Assembly: GCA_002683215.1 (NCBI GenBank)
Contig: NYSY01000149.1
Coordinates: forward strand, 1 to 35,505
DNA: 35,505 nt
Origin: Planctomycetaceae bacterium
Lineage (GTDB): Bacteria; Planctomycetota; Phycisphaerae; Phycisphaerales; SM1A02
Direction: 5' to 3'
Shown: one piece after another, positions 1 through 9,474 of the stretch
How positions within the stretch are numbered: position 1 is the first letter of the stretch
Layout of the letters: every line of letters starts with the position of its first letter
The notes under the pieces: model-generated
The model's input: the letters and a program-made list of their open reading frames with translations, nothing else
Told to the model about the DNA's origin: nothing
Database searches by the model: none
Position numbers and translations under genes: made by a program

Positions 1-1
1 T

Positions 2-1822
2 CCGGCGTTCCTCGACAACGGCCGCATCTATCTCATGTACGTGGTCGATCGCCATCACCTCCTGAACTTCGGAACCCCGAACTACGACCCGGACGTCGAC
101 GAGTACTTCGCCGCGACGATCGGTCGGATCACCCGATACGAAGCCACCGAGGCGAGCGAGCGATCGACGATCGACCCCAAGTCACGCCGGGTGCTGGTGG
201 GCGGTTCGATCACCGACGGTCTTCCGATCCTGCATCAGTCCCACGCGGTCGGCAGCCTGGTCTTCGGAACCGACGGCACCCTGATCGCGAGCATGGGCGA
301 CTCCGCGAGCTACTTCGGCGTGGACACCGGCGGGCAGGTGGAGGGCGGCTGGATCGACCAGGCGCTCGCCGACGGGATCATCACCCCGGATCAGGATCTC
401 GGCGCGTTCCGGGCGCAGTACATCGACACGCTCTGCGGAAAGCTGCTCCGGCTCGATCCCGAATCCGGGTTCGGGGTCCCGAGCAATCCGTGGTTCGACC
501 CCAAGTCGCCGCGAAGTCCGCGAAGCCGCGGCTGGAGCCTCGGGCTGCGGAACCCGTTTCGGATCTCGCTGGTTCCGGGGACCGGAAGCACCGATCCCGC
601 GGATGGCGATCCCGGATCGATCGCATACGGCGACGTCGGCGCCGGCTCCTTCGAGGAGATCGGCGTGATCGACGGGCCCGCCCTCAACAACGGCTGGCCG
701 CTCTACCAGGGCCACGACATCGACGCCGGATTCTGGGCGACCGGCCGAATGCACCCCACCGGCGTCAATCCGCGGGGCGGCGAGGACTGCCCCGTGGGCT
801 TCCGATTCCGGGATCTCCTGCTGCACGACACGCCGGACGACCAGCGGCCCGCCAACCCTTGCGCGCCGGCGTGGCGATTCCCCGTCGCCTGGGACGGGCC
901 GACCTTCAAGAACGAGGTCACCGGGTTCACCGGCGAGGGATATCTCGACTTCGGATTCTCGACCGGCGAAACCATCGACTTCGAGGTCGACTGTCCCACG
1001 GACGGCGTTCGTTCCTTCCGGGTCCGATTCGCCAACGGCGGCGGGGACTCGCGGCCGATCGCGGTCGACGTGGACGGCGTCATGCTGACCACGCTCGACA
1101 TCCCCCCGACCGGCGACTGGGCGAACTGGCGGTCCGTCGAATTCTCCGCGGATCTCACCGCGGGCGACCACCTGATCACCCTCCGCACCATCATTCCGAC
1201 CGGGCCCAACGTCGACCGACTCGACACCCCCGATCTTCCCTCGACCCCATTGACGGATCCGCCGACCTTCAGCCATCACCGCCCCCTGCTGGATGCCCAG
1301 CACGGTTTCGCGGCGACGCGGGCGGCGACCTTCGATGGAAACGCCCCGACCACCATTTCGGTGATCGACCCCGAGAGCCCCATCACCGGCGTGCCGTTCA
1401 ATTCGAACTCCATCACCGGAGGCGTGCTGCAGGACGACCCACGCTGGCCCGCCGAATGGCGGGGACTCTTCTTCGCGGACTACATCCATCGCTGGATCCG
1501 GGTTCTTGATTTCGACGAGGAGGGTCGCCCGACCTCGATCCGGATGTTCGATCAGTCCGCCGGCGCGATCGTGAGCATGACCGCCGACCCGGTGAGCGGT
1601 GACCTGATCGCGATCCGCTGGAGCGATCGGCCCATTCGCTACACGCCACCGGCGAATCCCTGCCCCGCCGATCTCAGCGGCGACGGGATCGTGAACGGCG
1701 GCGACATCGGCCTGCTCCTGGCGGCGTGGGGAACCATCAACGCCGACCTCGACGGCGACGGAACCACCGGTGGTGCCGATCTCGGCCTGATCCTCGCCGC
1801 CTGGGGACCCTGCCCGGGTTGA
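2..1822 (+). CDS. PQQ-dependent sugar (glucose/sorbosone) dehydrogenase-like protein with dockerin tail, 5' partial
   Basis: The frame is open from base 2, upstream of the first ATG at 35, and already encodes conserved propeller sequence (NGRIYLMYVVDRHH), so the gene begins outside the window. The family oxidises sugars with PQQ in the periplasm or at the cell surface. Seen: HQSHAVGSLVFG and SMGDSASYFG, LCGKLLRLDP, a GWSLGLRNPFR motif, then SFEEIGVIDG. Counting from the ATG at 35, roughly residues 290-385 form a beta-rich insert (ANWRSVEFSADL, TAGDHLITLR) resembling a CBM6/35-type module. The propeller then resumes (SNSITGGVLQDD, FFADYIHRWIRVLDF). The last 50 residues hold two dockerin-like repeats (DLSGDGIVNGGD, DLDGDGTTGGAD). 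The substrate is unknown. The family call is good; the insert call is inference from its sequence pattern. Confidence 0.82.
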   Translation, partial: PAFLDNGRIYLMYVVDRHHLLNFGTPNYDPDVDEYFAATIGRITRYEATEASERSTIDPKSRRVLVGGSITDGLPILHQSHAVGSLVFGTDGTLIASMGDSASYFGVDTGGQVEGGWIDQALADGIITPDQDLGAFRAQYIDTLCGKLLRLDPESGFGVPSNPWFDPKSPRSPRSRGWSLGLRNPFRISLVPGTGSTDPADGDPGSIAYGDVGAGSFEEIGVIDGPALNNGWPLYQGHDIDAGFWATGRMHPTGVNPRGGEDCPVGFRFRDLLLHDTPDDQRPANPCAPAWRFPVAWDGPTFKNEVTGFTGEGYLDFGFSTGETIDFEVDCPTDGVRSFRVRFANGGGDSRPIAVDVDGVMLTTLDIPPTGDWANWRSVEFSADLTAGDHLITLRTIIPTGPNVDRLDTPDLPSTPLTDPPTFSHHRPLLDAQHGFAATRAATFDGNAPTTISVIDPESPITGVPFNSNSITGGVLQDDPRWPAEWRGLFFADYIHRWIRVLDFDEEGRPTSIRMFDQSAGAIVSMTADPVSGDLIAIRWSDRPIRYTPPANPCPADLSGDGIVNGGDIGLLLAAWGTINADLDGDGTTGGADLGLILAAWGPCPG

Positions 1823-1847
1823 TCGCGGGCTGCAACCCCCCGGGACG

Positions 1848-1865
1848 CCTCGATGAGTGAGGTTT
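1848..1865 (+). terminator. possible weak terminator after the sugar dehydrogenase
   Basis: A 4-bp CCTC/GAGG stem with a 7-nt loop is followed directly by TTTT, about 25 nt after the stop codon. The stem is short, so this is tentative. Confidence 0.25.
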
Positions 1866-1952
1866 TCCGATCGACCGCTGGAATCCACGGGCGTCGCGCG
1901 GGCCGAGGGTCGATACCACAACGGTCAAGTCACCACGTCGACCGGAGCCCCC

Positions 1953-3284
1953 ATGCCCACGATCCGAATCCGATCCCTTCTCACGATGCTTCTCGTCACC
2001 CTGCTCCACCCCGCGGTGCCCGCGACGGCAGATCCGCCGTCGACCCGCAAGGGCATCATCGTGTGGGACAACACCGCGTTCGGGCTCGCCGCGGCGCCAG
2101 CGGCGGACAACGCGTGGAAGGAGTTCAAGGACTTCATCGGCGACGCGTCCGCCGGCCTCGGGGGCACGATCTACAAGGACTGCAGCGACGGCTACTTCAA
2201 GCACTACGCTTCGGCGTTCACCGCGGCGGCGATCCACTTCGCGACCGCCAGCCCGCCGGTCCGCGTCTCACCCGGATTCTCGATGATCCACTGCGGTTCG
2301 GCGGACTGCGGCGTCGCCGACGCCCAGGCGATCGTCGACCACCTCGCGAACCTCACGCCCGGTGACGCGACGACGCTTGCGACGAACCTCGGCGGTCATC
2401 TCGAGATGTGGATGGACTTCGAACCGTCGACACCCGCGGACATGCCGACCTACTTCGCCGCGCTCGCATCCATTCGAAACCTGGTCGATCAATACAACGC
2501 CACCGAATCGAACGGGTTGAGGCTGCGGCTGACCGCCTTCCTTCCGATGCGACTGCACGCCGGAACCGGAAGCGACGACTTCCACCTTTCGTGCCCGCTG
2601 CCCGGTGGCGGGACCCGGACCATGTTCGTCTCCGACTGCCTGCAGCAGTACTACCTTGACGCGTCGATCCTGATGGCCTACCGGAACGTCGCCTGCTACG
2701 AGACGATCTGCGAGCCCGCGTCGGATGCCGCGATCTGCCTCCACTGCTGGAATCGGCAGGCTTCGGACATGCAGGACTGCTACGGGATGATCGCCTGGTC
2801 GACGCTCTTCGCCGACGGCGCCGCGAGCGGCGCCGGCGACTTCTCCATCGCGATCGAGACCGATCCGAGCGTCGCCCACGCCTCCGAGATCTCCTTCGGA
2901 CAACCCAACCTGCAGGGGAACATCACCTACCTCGATGCCCAGGTCGACCTCGCGGTCTCCACCCTCGCCGCCGGCGGTCACGGTTCGACGATGGCGACGA
3001 ATCCGATCGTGGTCCATGACTACAAGAACTTCTTCTGCTTCATGAACCGCCGGCTGCCCATGGGGTTCTCCGGCGATTGCCCGGTCGGGACCGCCACCAA
3101 CTGCGATCCGACCACCCATTTCGCCCGCGAGGATCTCAACTACGACGGCGTGGTCGACCGGGCGGACCTCGAAATCATCCAGACCGCCATGGGCAGCTGC
3201 ACCGGAGACCTCGACGGCGACGGCACCGTCGACGGCGCCGACGTCGGTATCCTGATCGGGGCGTGGGGCGTCTGCCCCCGCTGA
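1953..3284 (+). CDS. secreted dockerin-tailed protein of unknown function, possibly TIM-barrel
   Basis: The start at ATG 1953 is preferred over an in-frame upstream start at 1857. GGAG lies 5 nt upstream of 1953, and the protein then opens with a Sec signal peptide (RIRSLLTMLLVTLLHPAVPATA). The mature protein of about 420 residues is not a family I can name. It is fairly Cys-rich (CYETICEPASDAAICLHC), which suits a secreted disulfide-bonded protein. Segments such as HLEMWMDFEPS, DASILMAYRN and IAIETDPSVAHASEISFG are spaced like beta strands of a (beta/alpha)8 glycosidase-like barrel with acidic residues at strand ends; this is inference. The C-terminus has two dockerin-like repeats (DLNYDGVVDRAD, DLDGDGTVDGAD). 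It lies 130 nt downstream of another dockerin-tailed gene on the same strand. Confidence 0.75.
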   Translation: MPTIRIRSLLTMLLVTLLHPAVPATADPPSTRKGIIVWDNTAFGLAAAPAADNAWKEFKDFIGDASAGLGGTIYKDCSDGYFKHYASAFTAAAIHFATASPPVRVSPGFSMIHCGSADCGVADAQAIVDHLANLTPGDATTLATNLGGHLEMWMDFEPSTPADMPTYFAALASIRNLVDQYNATESNGLRLRLTAFLPMRLHAGTGSDDFHLSCPLPGGGTRTMFVSDCLQQYYLDASILMAYRNVACYETICEPASDAAICLHCWNRQASDMQDCYGMIAWSTLFADGAASGAGDFSIAIETDPSVAHASEISFGQPNLQGNITYLDAQVDLAVSTLAAGGHGSTMATNPIVVHDYKNFFCFMNRRLPMGFSGDCPVGTATNCDPTTHFAREDLNYDGVVDRADLEIIQTAMGSCTGDLDGDGTVDGADVGILIGAWGVCPR

Positions 3285-3302
3285 TCAGGGAGCCCTTCGT
3301 CC

Positions 3303-3824
3303 ATGCCGCGACCATCGATCGAACTCCTCCTGCTCCGACACGCGAAGAGTTCCTGGGCGGACGAGGCGATGGCGGACCACGATCGCCCGCTCAACGCCCG
3401 CGGCATCGCCGCGGCGAGTCGCATGGGACACCTCTGCCGCGAACTGGGCCGGATTCCGGATCGTATCCTCACGTCCGACGCGTGCCGGACCCGGGAGACC
3501 GTCGCGGGCCTGACCGAGGCCAGCGGCTTCGAAGGCTCGACCACCACCACTCGAACGCTCTACCTCGCGTCGCCGGAATCGATCCTCGAGACCGTTCACG
3601 AACTCGGTGGCGACGCCCGACGACTTCTCGTGGTCGCTCACAATCCCGGCATGGAAGCGTTGATGACCCGGCTCGCATCGACGCCGATCCACTGCCCGAC
3701 CGCGACGCTGTCGGTCTTCCAGATTCCCGATTCCACCACCACGTGGACCGACTGGTCCGGCGAAGACGCCACCCACCTTGGAACGTGGCGTCCGAAGGAA
3801 CTTCCCCCGCCGGCCGCGGACTGA
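3303..3824 (+). CDS. sixA: SixA-like phosphohistidine phosphatase (histidine phosphatase family)
   Basis: A 173-residue cytosolic protein, close to the length of E. coli SixA. The N-terminus has the phosphatase signature LLLLRHAKSSW (R12-H13), where the His becomes transiently phosphorylated. DHDRPLNARG follows, then TSDACRTRETV, and a second catalytic-type His in VVAHNPGMEAL. SixA proteins dephosphorylate phosphohistidine on signalling or phosphotransfer proteins; the partner here cannot be told. AGGGAG at 3287-3292 serves the ATG at 3303. The gene follows the dockerin protein by 18 nt but shares no obvious function with it, and it converges on the MFS exporter. Confidence 0.85.
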   Translation: MPRPSIELLLLRHAKSSWADEAMADHDRPLNARGIAAASRMGHLCRELGRIPDRILTSDACRTRETVAGLTEASGFEGSTTTTRTLYLASPESILETVHELGGDARRLLVVAHNPGMEALMTRLASTPIHCPTATLSVFQIPDSTTTWTDWSGEDATHLGTWRPKELPPPAAD

Positions 3825-3832
3825 GACCGCAC

Positions 3833-3845
3833 CGGCGTTCCGCCG
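3833..3845. terminator. short hairpin between convergent genes
   Basis: A perfect 5-bp stem CGGCG-TTC-CGCCG fills most of the 21 nt between the stop codons of the SixA-like gene (plus) and the MFS exporter (minus). It could stop transcription from both sides, but there is no T-run, so the call is weak. Confidence 0.3.
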
Positions 3846-5483
3846 TCAATCCCCGGACCTGGATGCCTTCGAAGCCGGTGGTCGCCACGCGATCGCCGCG
3901 ACCGTGGCGAGCGAGGCCACCAGACCCGCGAACACGAACCCCCATCCGATGCCCCGCGCGATCTCGGTGCGAACGAATTCGACGCAGGCATCGGGCGCCG
4001 AAGCGACCAGCGTCGCGAGATCGCCGAGGTCACCCCGGCCGGCCCGCGCCACCACGCCGGGGTCGACGCCGTCGCAGGCCGCGGCGGAATCGACGTCCCG
4101 CCGGCCCACATTCCCGACCATCGCGGTCATGAATGCGATCCCGAGCGTCGAACCGAACATCCGGAAGGTCTGCAGCACCCCCGAAGCCTGCCCCCGGTTC
4201 ACGGGGTCGATCCGGCGCATGCCATCGGTGTTGCTGGGCATGTTCACGAACGGAATGGCGCATCCGAGCAGGAACATCGCGACCACGAGGACGGACATCG
4301 ACGTGGTCAGCGATCCGACGCCGAGCAGGACCACCGAAGCGGACGCGGCGATCGCGGCGGGGATCGCGAGCCTTCGCACGCCGTACCGGTCGTAGAGCCG
4401 GCCGGAGATCTGGACGAAGAACAGCACCGGAAGCATCAACGGCAGGGTGGCGAATCCGGCGGCCTCCGGATCGAGCGCGAAGGTCGACTGGAGCAGCACC
4501 GACAGCTGGATCACCGTGCCGGTCAGCGCAAACTGCATCAGGCCGAGCATGGAGGCGTCCGCGAGAAACCCGCGATCGCGAAGCAGCTTCATCTGCAGCA
4601 CCGGATTGTCGACGCGGCCCTGCCGGCGGAGAAAGGCCAGCAGCCCCAGCAACCCCGCGACGATCATGCCGTACGGGATCCATCGGCCGAGTTCCGAGGC
4701 CCCCGTCTCCTGAATCCCCCCCACGAGCAGCGGCAGCGACACCACCAGCATCGCGATGCTCGGCGCGTCGATGGCACGATCGGTGGACCGGATCGCCGGC
4801 GGGCGGGCCCAGGCCGCGAGCGCGAGGGCGATCGCGGCGATGGGCAGGTTGATGAAGAAGATCCAGTGCCAGCCGAAGCGCTCTGTGACGATTCCCCCGA
4901 GCACCGGCCCGATCGCGAGCGACAGCATCGAGATCCCGATGTAGATCCCCATCGTCCGGCCCTCGCGCCCGGGGGCCGCGGTCGAGATGACGATCGCACC
5001 GGAGGCGGGCTGCATCAGCACCGCCCCCACCGCCTGCAGCACGCGAGCGGCGATCAGCATCGTCCCGGACGTCGCGAGGCCACACCACAGGCTCGCGAGC
5101 GCGAACACCGTCACACCGACCATGAACGCCCGGTTCTTACCCACGAGGTCGCCGATCCGGCCCCCGAGGGCGATCAACGCCGCGAGGGCGAGGAGATACG
5201 CGTTCACCACCCACGCGAGGTGGGACTCGTTCAGGCCGAGGTCCCTGCCGATCTCCGCCAGCGCGACGCCGACCACGGTGGTGTCCATCATGATCATGGA
5301 CAGGGAGCCGGTCATCGCGACCAGGATCAGGGCTCGCCGGCGTGGTGACAACGAGGCGATCTCGTCGAGCTCGGGGTTGGGCGGGTCACGGTCCACGTTC
5401 GAGAATGCTACTCGCTCCGGCGTCCCGACCGGACGTGTTTTCGGGCGCCCGTGCAACGAAACCGGTCCTCGTACATGATGCAC
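3846..5483 (-). CDS. MFS transporter, DHA2 (14-TM drug:H+ antiporter) family
   Basis: A 545-residue inner-membrane protein with 14 or so hydrophobic segments, the usual length for DHA2 exporters such as EmrB/QacA relatives. Seen: the MMDTTVVGVALAEIG segment in TM1, the MFS loop motif LGGRIGDLVGKNRAFMVG after TM2, RVLQAVGAVLMQPASGAIV in TM4, and the antiporter motif C region GIYIGISMLSLAIGPVLGG in TM5. The final TM is followed by a short basic tail. The start is GTG 5483, which has GAGGG 6 nt upstream. A GTG at 5396 would give a shorter N-terminus but has no good ribosome site. No adaptor or regulator gene is beside it, so the substrate is unknown. Confidence 0.88.
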   Translation of the reverse strand: MHHVRGPVSLHGRPKTRPVGTPERVAFSNVDRDPPNPELDEIASLSPRRRALILVAMTGSLSMIMMDTTVVGVALAEIGRDLGLNESHLAWVVNAYLLALAALIALGGRIGDLVGKNRAFMVGVTVFALASLWCGLATSGTMLIAARVLQAVGAVLMQPASGAIVISTAAPGREGRTMGIYIGISMLSLAIGPVLGGIVTERFGWHWIFFINLPIAAIALALAAWARPPAIRSTDRAIDAPSIAMLVVSLPLLVGGIQETGASELGRWIPYGMIVAGLLGLLAFLRRQGRVDNPVLQMKLLRDRGFLADASMLGLMQFALTGTVIQLSVLLQSTFALDPEAAGFATLPLMLPVLFFVQISGRLYDRYGVRRLAIPAAIAASASVVLLGVGSLTTSMSVLVVAMFLLGCAIPFVNMPSNTDGMRRIDPVNRGQASGVLQTFRMFGSTLGIAFMTAMVGNVGRRDVDSAAACDGVDPGVVARAGRGDLGDLATLVASAPDACVEFVRTEIARGIGWGFVFAGLVASLATVAAIAWRPPASKASRSGD

Positions 5484-5543
5484 TTCACGCCCTCGTGGCG
5501 GCGGAGGCCGAATCCACGGTCACCGGTTGTGACTGGACCCCCC

Positions 5544-8204
5544 ATGAACACGTTCGCCATCCTCTTGTCGCTCCTCCTCCAGCCCTCGCTCCCCGACGGA
5601 CCAGCCCCACCACCGACGCCTGGCACACCCGCGGCCAAGGCGGCCGAGGAGATCCTCACCCTCGAGACGGTGATGTCGGATCCGGCGTGGATCGGCGCCG
5701 CCCCCGAACGCCCCCGCTGGTCACCGGACGGTCGATCGATCCACTTCGATCGACGTCGCGGCACGACCCGGGAACGCGACGTCTTCAACCTCGATCCCAC
5801 GACGGGGGAGACGATCCGGCTCGACGATGCGACGGCGGATCGAATCGTCGAGATCGGCGATTGGAATCCCACCCGAACTTCGATGATCACCACCCGGGAC
5901 GGCGATCTGCTCCGCTTCGATCCGACGACGGGCGACTTCACGCAGATCACCCGGACGACGAGTCGGGAATCGAACCCCCGTTTTCTCGCCGACGGAAGGA
6001 TCGCCTTCGAACGCGACGGCCGGACGATCCTCCGCGACCTCGATCACGGACACGAGACCGAGCCAGCCATCATCCGCTTCGAAGACCCCTCTGAAGCGCC
6101 GCCCGCGCCGATCGGACTCGCCGCCGATCAGCGCCGGCTCTTCGACACGTTGCGGGATCGAGCCGAGCGCACCGAGGCGGCCCGGATCCGGTCGGAAGCG
6201 ATTCGCGAGAACCGCGAACACGATGTGATCGGTCCGATCCGACTCGACCCCGGCCTTCGCGAGACGCGACGCCATCTCTCACCCGATGCGCGATGGATGC
6301 TGCTCGAGACCGCCCCCGCAGGACGATCCACCCGCCGGAACGACGACATGCCCGTCTTCGTCACCGACGATGGATACGTCGACGTCCGGTCGATTCGCCC
6401 CAAGGTCGGAACGTCCGCCCGCACCCCGGAACGGCTGTTTCTGATCGACCTCACCGAAGCCCTGGTTCGGGAGATCGACCTCGACGAGCTCCCCGACCGC
6501 CGGATCGATCGACTCGCGGCGATCCGCGCGGAGAACACGGTCTGGCGAGACGCAATCGAGGCGACGACCCCGAACCCCGAGCCGGACGCCTCCGAGCCGA
6601 CCCCCGACACCCCGGCGCCCCCGCCGTCGTTGCGGTCCCGGATCGAACGGCTCGCCGAACCCGCCGCGACGACGTCGGATTCCGAACCCCCGGAGGCCGT
6701 GGACCCGCGACCGCTCGCGATCAACATGGTGATCTGGTCCGATGACGGAACGCTCGCCGCGATCCAGGCCCGCAGCCTCGACAACAAGGATCGATGGATC
6801 ATGGTGTTGGCGCCGGAGATCGCGATCGAAAGCGGTGAAACCACCGTCGTCGAACATCTCCACGATCCGGCGTGGATCGGCTGGCGGTTCAACGAGATGG
6901 GGTGGCTGCGAAACAGCGACACCCTCTGGTTCCTCAGTGAAGGGCTCGGCTGGTCGGACCTCATGGCCTGGCGACCGACCGATCCACCGACGCCGAGCGA
7001 CGAAGCCGCCGAGGTCCCGCCCGCCGACTCGGACGTCACGACCGAACCGAAATCCCCCGCGGGTCCCACCGGGCGGGTCGAACCACTGGTGGCCGGTCGG
7101 TTCGAAGTCCGCGGCGTACGACGCCACCCGACCGACGGCACGCTCTGGTACCGGTCGAATCGACAAGACCCGAGCCACTGGCGACTCGAACGGGTCGATC
7201 CGTCGACCGGCTGGTCCGAAACCATGGTCGATGATCCCGGCATGGTCGAGTCGTTCGCGATCAGTCCGGATGGCGAGCGATTCCTCTTCCTGCATTCGAC
7301 GATCGAGGCGCCCGCGGAGCTTCACGTCCGATCGACCGCCGCGCCGGCGTCCGGCACCCCGCCCCTCACGCATTCCACCACCGCACGCTTCGATGCGATG
7401 GAACGTCATCCTCCGATCCTCGTCGACATCCCCGGCCGGCACGGTCGTCCCATCCGGGGCCGGCTCCATCTGCCGCCGGACTCGGCGAACGACGATTCCA
7501 CGACGACCCGCCCCGCCGTCCTGTTCATTCATGGTGCCGGGTATCTCCAGAACGCCCACGGCGGCTGGAGCCGGTACTTTCGGGAGGGCATGTTCCACGA
7601 CCTGCTGGCCCGCGAGGGGTTCGTGGTGCTCGATCTCGACTATCGGGCGAGCGCCGGTTACGGCCGCGACTGGCGGACCGCGATCGCGCGGAACATGGGA
7701 CCGCCCGAGCTCGACGATCTCGAGGACGGCATCGCGTGGCTCGAAGCGAACCATCGTGTCGATCCGGAACGGATCGGCGTGTACGGCGGTTCATACGGCG
7801 GATTTCTGACGCTGATGGGACTATTCACCCGACCGGATCGCTTCGCCTGCGGGGCCGCCCTTCGTCCGGTGACCGACTGGTCCCACTACAACGACGGCTA
7901 CACCGCGAACATCCTCAACACACCCGAAGCGGATCCGATGGCGTATCGCAGGAGCTCGCCGATCGAACACGCGGCAGGACTCGAGAAACCGCTTTTGATC
8001 TGCCACGGAATGGTGGACGACAACGTCCCGTTCCAGGACACCGTCCGGCTCGCGCAACGATTGATCGAACTGGAGAAGGAGGACTGGGAGGTCGCCATCT
8101 ATCCGGTCGAGCCGCATGGATTCCGCACGCCCTCGAGCTGGCTCGACGAATATCGACGGATCCGCGACTTGTTCCGGGCGCATCTGCTCGCACCGACGGA
8201 TTGA
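5544..8204 (+). CDS. exported S9 family serine peptidase (prolyl oligopeptidase / DPP IV-like)
   Basis: An 886-residue protein with an N-terminal signal peptide (MNTFAILLSLLLQPS), so it probably acts outside the cytoplasm on peptides. Residues ~40-600 are a beta-propeller with WD40-like repeats (PRWSPDGRSIHF, ISPDGERFLFLHS), broken by low-complexity linkers rich in Pro and Glu. The C-terminal alpha/beta hydrolase has the full triad: Ser750 in GGSYGG, Asp825 in HGMVDDNVPF and His858 in EPHGFRTP. ATG 5544 is chosen because an in-frame start at 5451 would put about 30 basic residues before the signal peptide. The RND adaptor starts 15 nt after its stop, suggesting co-transcription. The assignment to S9 is firm; the exact subfamily and substrate are not. 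Confidence 0.9.
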   Translation: MNTFAILLSLLLQPSLPDGPAPPPTPGTPAAKAAEEILTLETVMSDPAWIGAAPERPRWSPDGRSIHFDRRRGTTRERDVFNLDPTTGETIRLDDATADRIVEIGDWNPTRTSMITTRDGDLLRFDPTTGDFTQITRTTSRESNPRFLADGRIAFERDGRTILRDLDHGHETEPAIIRFEDPSEAPPAPIGLAADQRRLFDTLRDRAERTEAARIRSEAIRENREHDVIGPIRLDPGLRETRRHLSPDARWMLLETAPAGRSTRRNDDMPVFVTDDGYVDVRSIRPKVGTSARTPERLFLIDLTEALVREIDLDELPDRRIDRLAAIRAENTVWRDAIEATTPNPEPDASEPTPDTPAPPPSLRSRIERLAEPAATTSDSEPPEAVDPRPLAINMVIWSDDGTLAAIQARSLDNKDRWIMVLAPEIAIESGETTVVEHLHDPAWIGWRFNEMGWLRNSDTLWFLSEGLGWSDLMAWRPTDPPTPSDEAAEVPPADSDVTTEPKSPAGPTGRVEPLVAGRFEVRGVRRHPTDGTLWYRSNRQDPSHWRLERVDPSTGWSETMVDDPGMVESFAISPDGERFLFLHSTIEAPAELHVRSTAAPASGTPPLTHSTTARFDAMERHPPILVDIPGRHGRPIRGRLHLPPDSANDDSTTTRPAVLFIHGAGYLQNAHGGWSRYFREGMFHDLLAREGFVVLDLDYRASAGYGRDWRTAIARNMGPPELDDLEDGIAWLEANHRVDPERIGVYGGSYGGFLTLMGLFTRPDRFACGAALRPVTDWSHYNDGYTANILNTPEADPMAYRRSSPIEHAAGLEKPLLICHGMVDDNVPFQDTVRLAQRLIELEKEDWEVAIYPVEPHGFRTPSSWLDEYRRIRDLFRAHLLAPTD

Positions 8205-8219
8205 TCCACCCCGGATATC

Positions 8220-9470
8220 ATGGTCTGCGTGATACCTCTCCTCCATCGAACTCACCGTCCGACCCTCCGGCATCTCTCTCTGATCGCGACGATCCCGGTC
8301 CTCACGACCTCGATCGCCGTGACGGGCTGCGAGGAGGCGCGAAACGAGTTCGCGGCACCGCCGCCGCCGAAGGTCACGGCCATCCACCCGGAGATTCGGC
8401 AGTTCGAGCCGTACCGGGACATCGTCGCGACGGTGGAACCAGTGGAGACCGTCGACGTCCGGGCCCGGATCTCCGGCTTCCTCCAGTCCCGGGAATTCAC
8501 ACCGGGTGACAAGGTCGAGATCGACGAGACCCTCTTCCGGCTGGAATCCGACGAATACGACGCGAACCTCGCCATCGCCGATGCCGATCTCCGAAGCGCC
8601 GAAGCGAGCCTGCAACTGACCCGCCAGGTCCTTGCGAAGTACCAGGTCGCCTTCGACAAGGGTGCCGCGACCGAGATCGAGATCCTCGAGGCCGAGGCGA
8701 ACGTGGAGGTCGCCGCCGCGAAGGTCGAACAGGCGAAGGCACAGGTGACGCGGAGCCGGCTCGACGTGGCCTACACGACGATCAAGTCCCCGATCGCGGG
8801 CCAGATCGGCGAGGACCTCGTCAGCGTCGGCAACCTCGTCGGCCGGGGCGAGCCGACCCTGCTCGCCAGGATCACCAGCATCGATCCGATGAACGTCTAC
8901 TTCTCGCTGCCCGAGACGGCCTATCTCGAGTACCGCCGCCGCATGAGTGAAGCCGGACGAGAGAGCGATCGGCGTGGCGACTACGAATTCAACATCGTGC
9001 TTCCGAACGGCGAGGTCTACCAGCACCCCGGCGTGGTCGACTTCGCCGCTCCCGAGATCAACCGCGAGACCGGCACGGTGTCCATTCGAGGTGTGGTCCC
9101 CAACCCCGAGGACCTGCTTCGCCCCGGCCTCTTCGTCCGGGCTCGGCTCGCGGAACCGTCACGAAACAGGATCGCGCTTCCCGAATCGGCGGTACTCGTC
9201 GACATGGCGGGGGCCTACGTCTTCGTGATCGACAAGGATGACGTGGTCGCCCGACAGGGCGTCACCGTCGGTGCGAGTCTGAACGGCCTGCAGGAGATCG
9301 AAGCGGGACTCGACGAGGCCTCGATGGTGATCGTCGACGGGATCCTGCGGGCCCGACCGGGCTCGACCGTCTCTCCCGTCACGGTGTCGCTCGAAGAGGC
9401 ACTCGAACTGATCGATCCCGCGGCCGCCGCGATGCACGGATCGACCGAACCCACCAACGGGGACGCCTGA
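8220..9470 (+). CDS. RND efflux periplasmic adaptor (membrane fusion protein), lipoprotein
   Basis: A 416-residue AcrA/MexA-type adaptor that bridges an RND pump to an outer-membrane channel. The N-terminus has a long hydrophobic signal ending in SIAVTG-C, so Cys37 is probably lipidated. The half-lipoyl motif VDVRARISGFLQSREF is followed by the coiled-coil hairpin (about residues 120-175, rich in Ala/Glu/Val heptads), the second lipoyl half TTIKSPIAGQIGEDLVSVGNLV, and beta-barrel and membrane-proximal domains. The pump gene follows after 4 nt. The start ATG 8220 lacks a clear ribosome site, and translation may depend on the upstream peptidase gene. Confidence 0.93.
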   Translation: MVCVIPLLHRTHRPTLRHLSLIATIPVLTTSIAVTGCEEARNEFAAPPPPKVTAIHPEIRQFEPYRDIVATVEPVETVDVRARISGFLQSREFTPGDKVEIDETLFRLESDEYDANLAIADADLRSAEASLQLTRQVLAKYQVAFDKGAATEIEILEAEANVEVAAAKVEQAKAQVTRSRLDVAYTTIKSPIAGQIGEDLVSVGNLVGRGEPTLLARITSIDPMNVYFSLPETAYLEYRRRMSEAGRESDRRGDYEFNIVLPNGEVYQHPGVVDFAAPEINRETGTVSIRGVVPNPEDLLRPGLFVRARLAEPSRNRIALPESAVLVDMAGAYVFVIDKDDVVARQGVTVGASLNGLQEIEAGLDEASMVIVDGILRARPGSTVSPVTVSLEEALELIDPAAAAMHGSTEPTNGDA

Positions 9471-9474
9471 GCCC

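Noticed and set aside
182-1921. Long minus-strand open frame opposite the sugar dehydrogenase
   Set aside because: It is an antisense shadow created by high GC. Its translation is Arg/Gly/Val-rich with no motif, while the plus strand encodes a recognisable enzyme.
1660-3284. Cellulosome components, from the dockerin repeats
   Set aside because: No cohesin or scaffoldin is visible, and dockerin-like tails are common in planctomycetes without cellulosomes.
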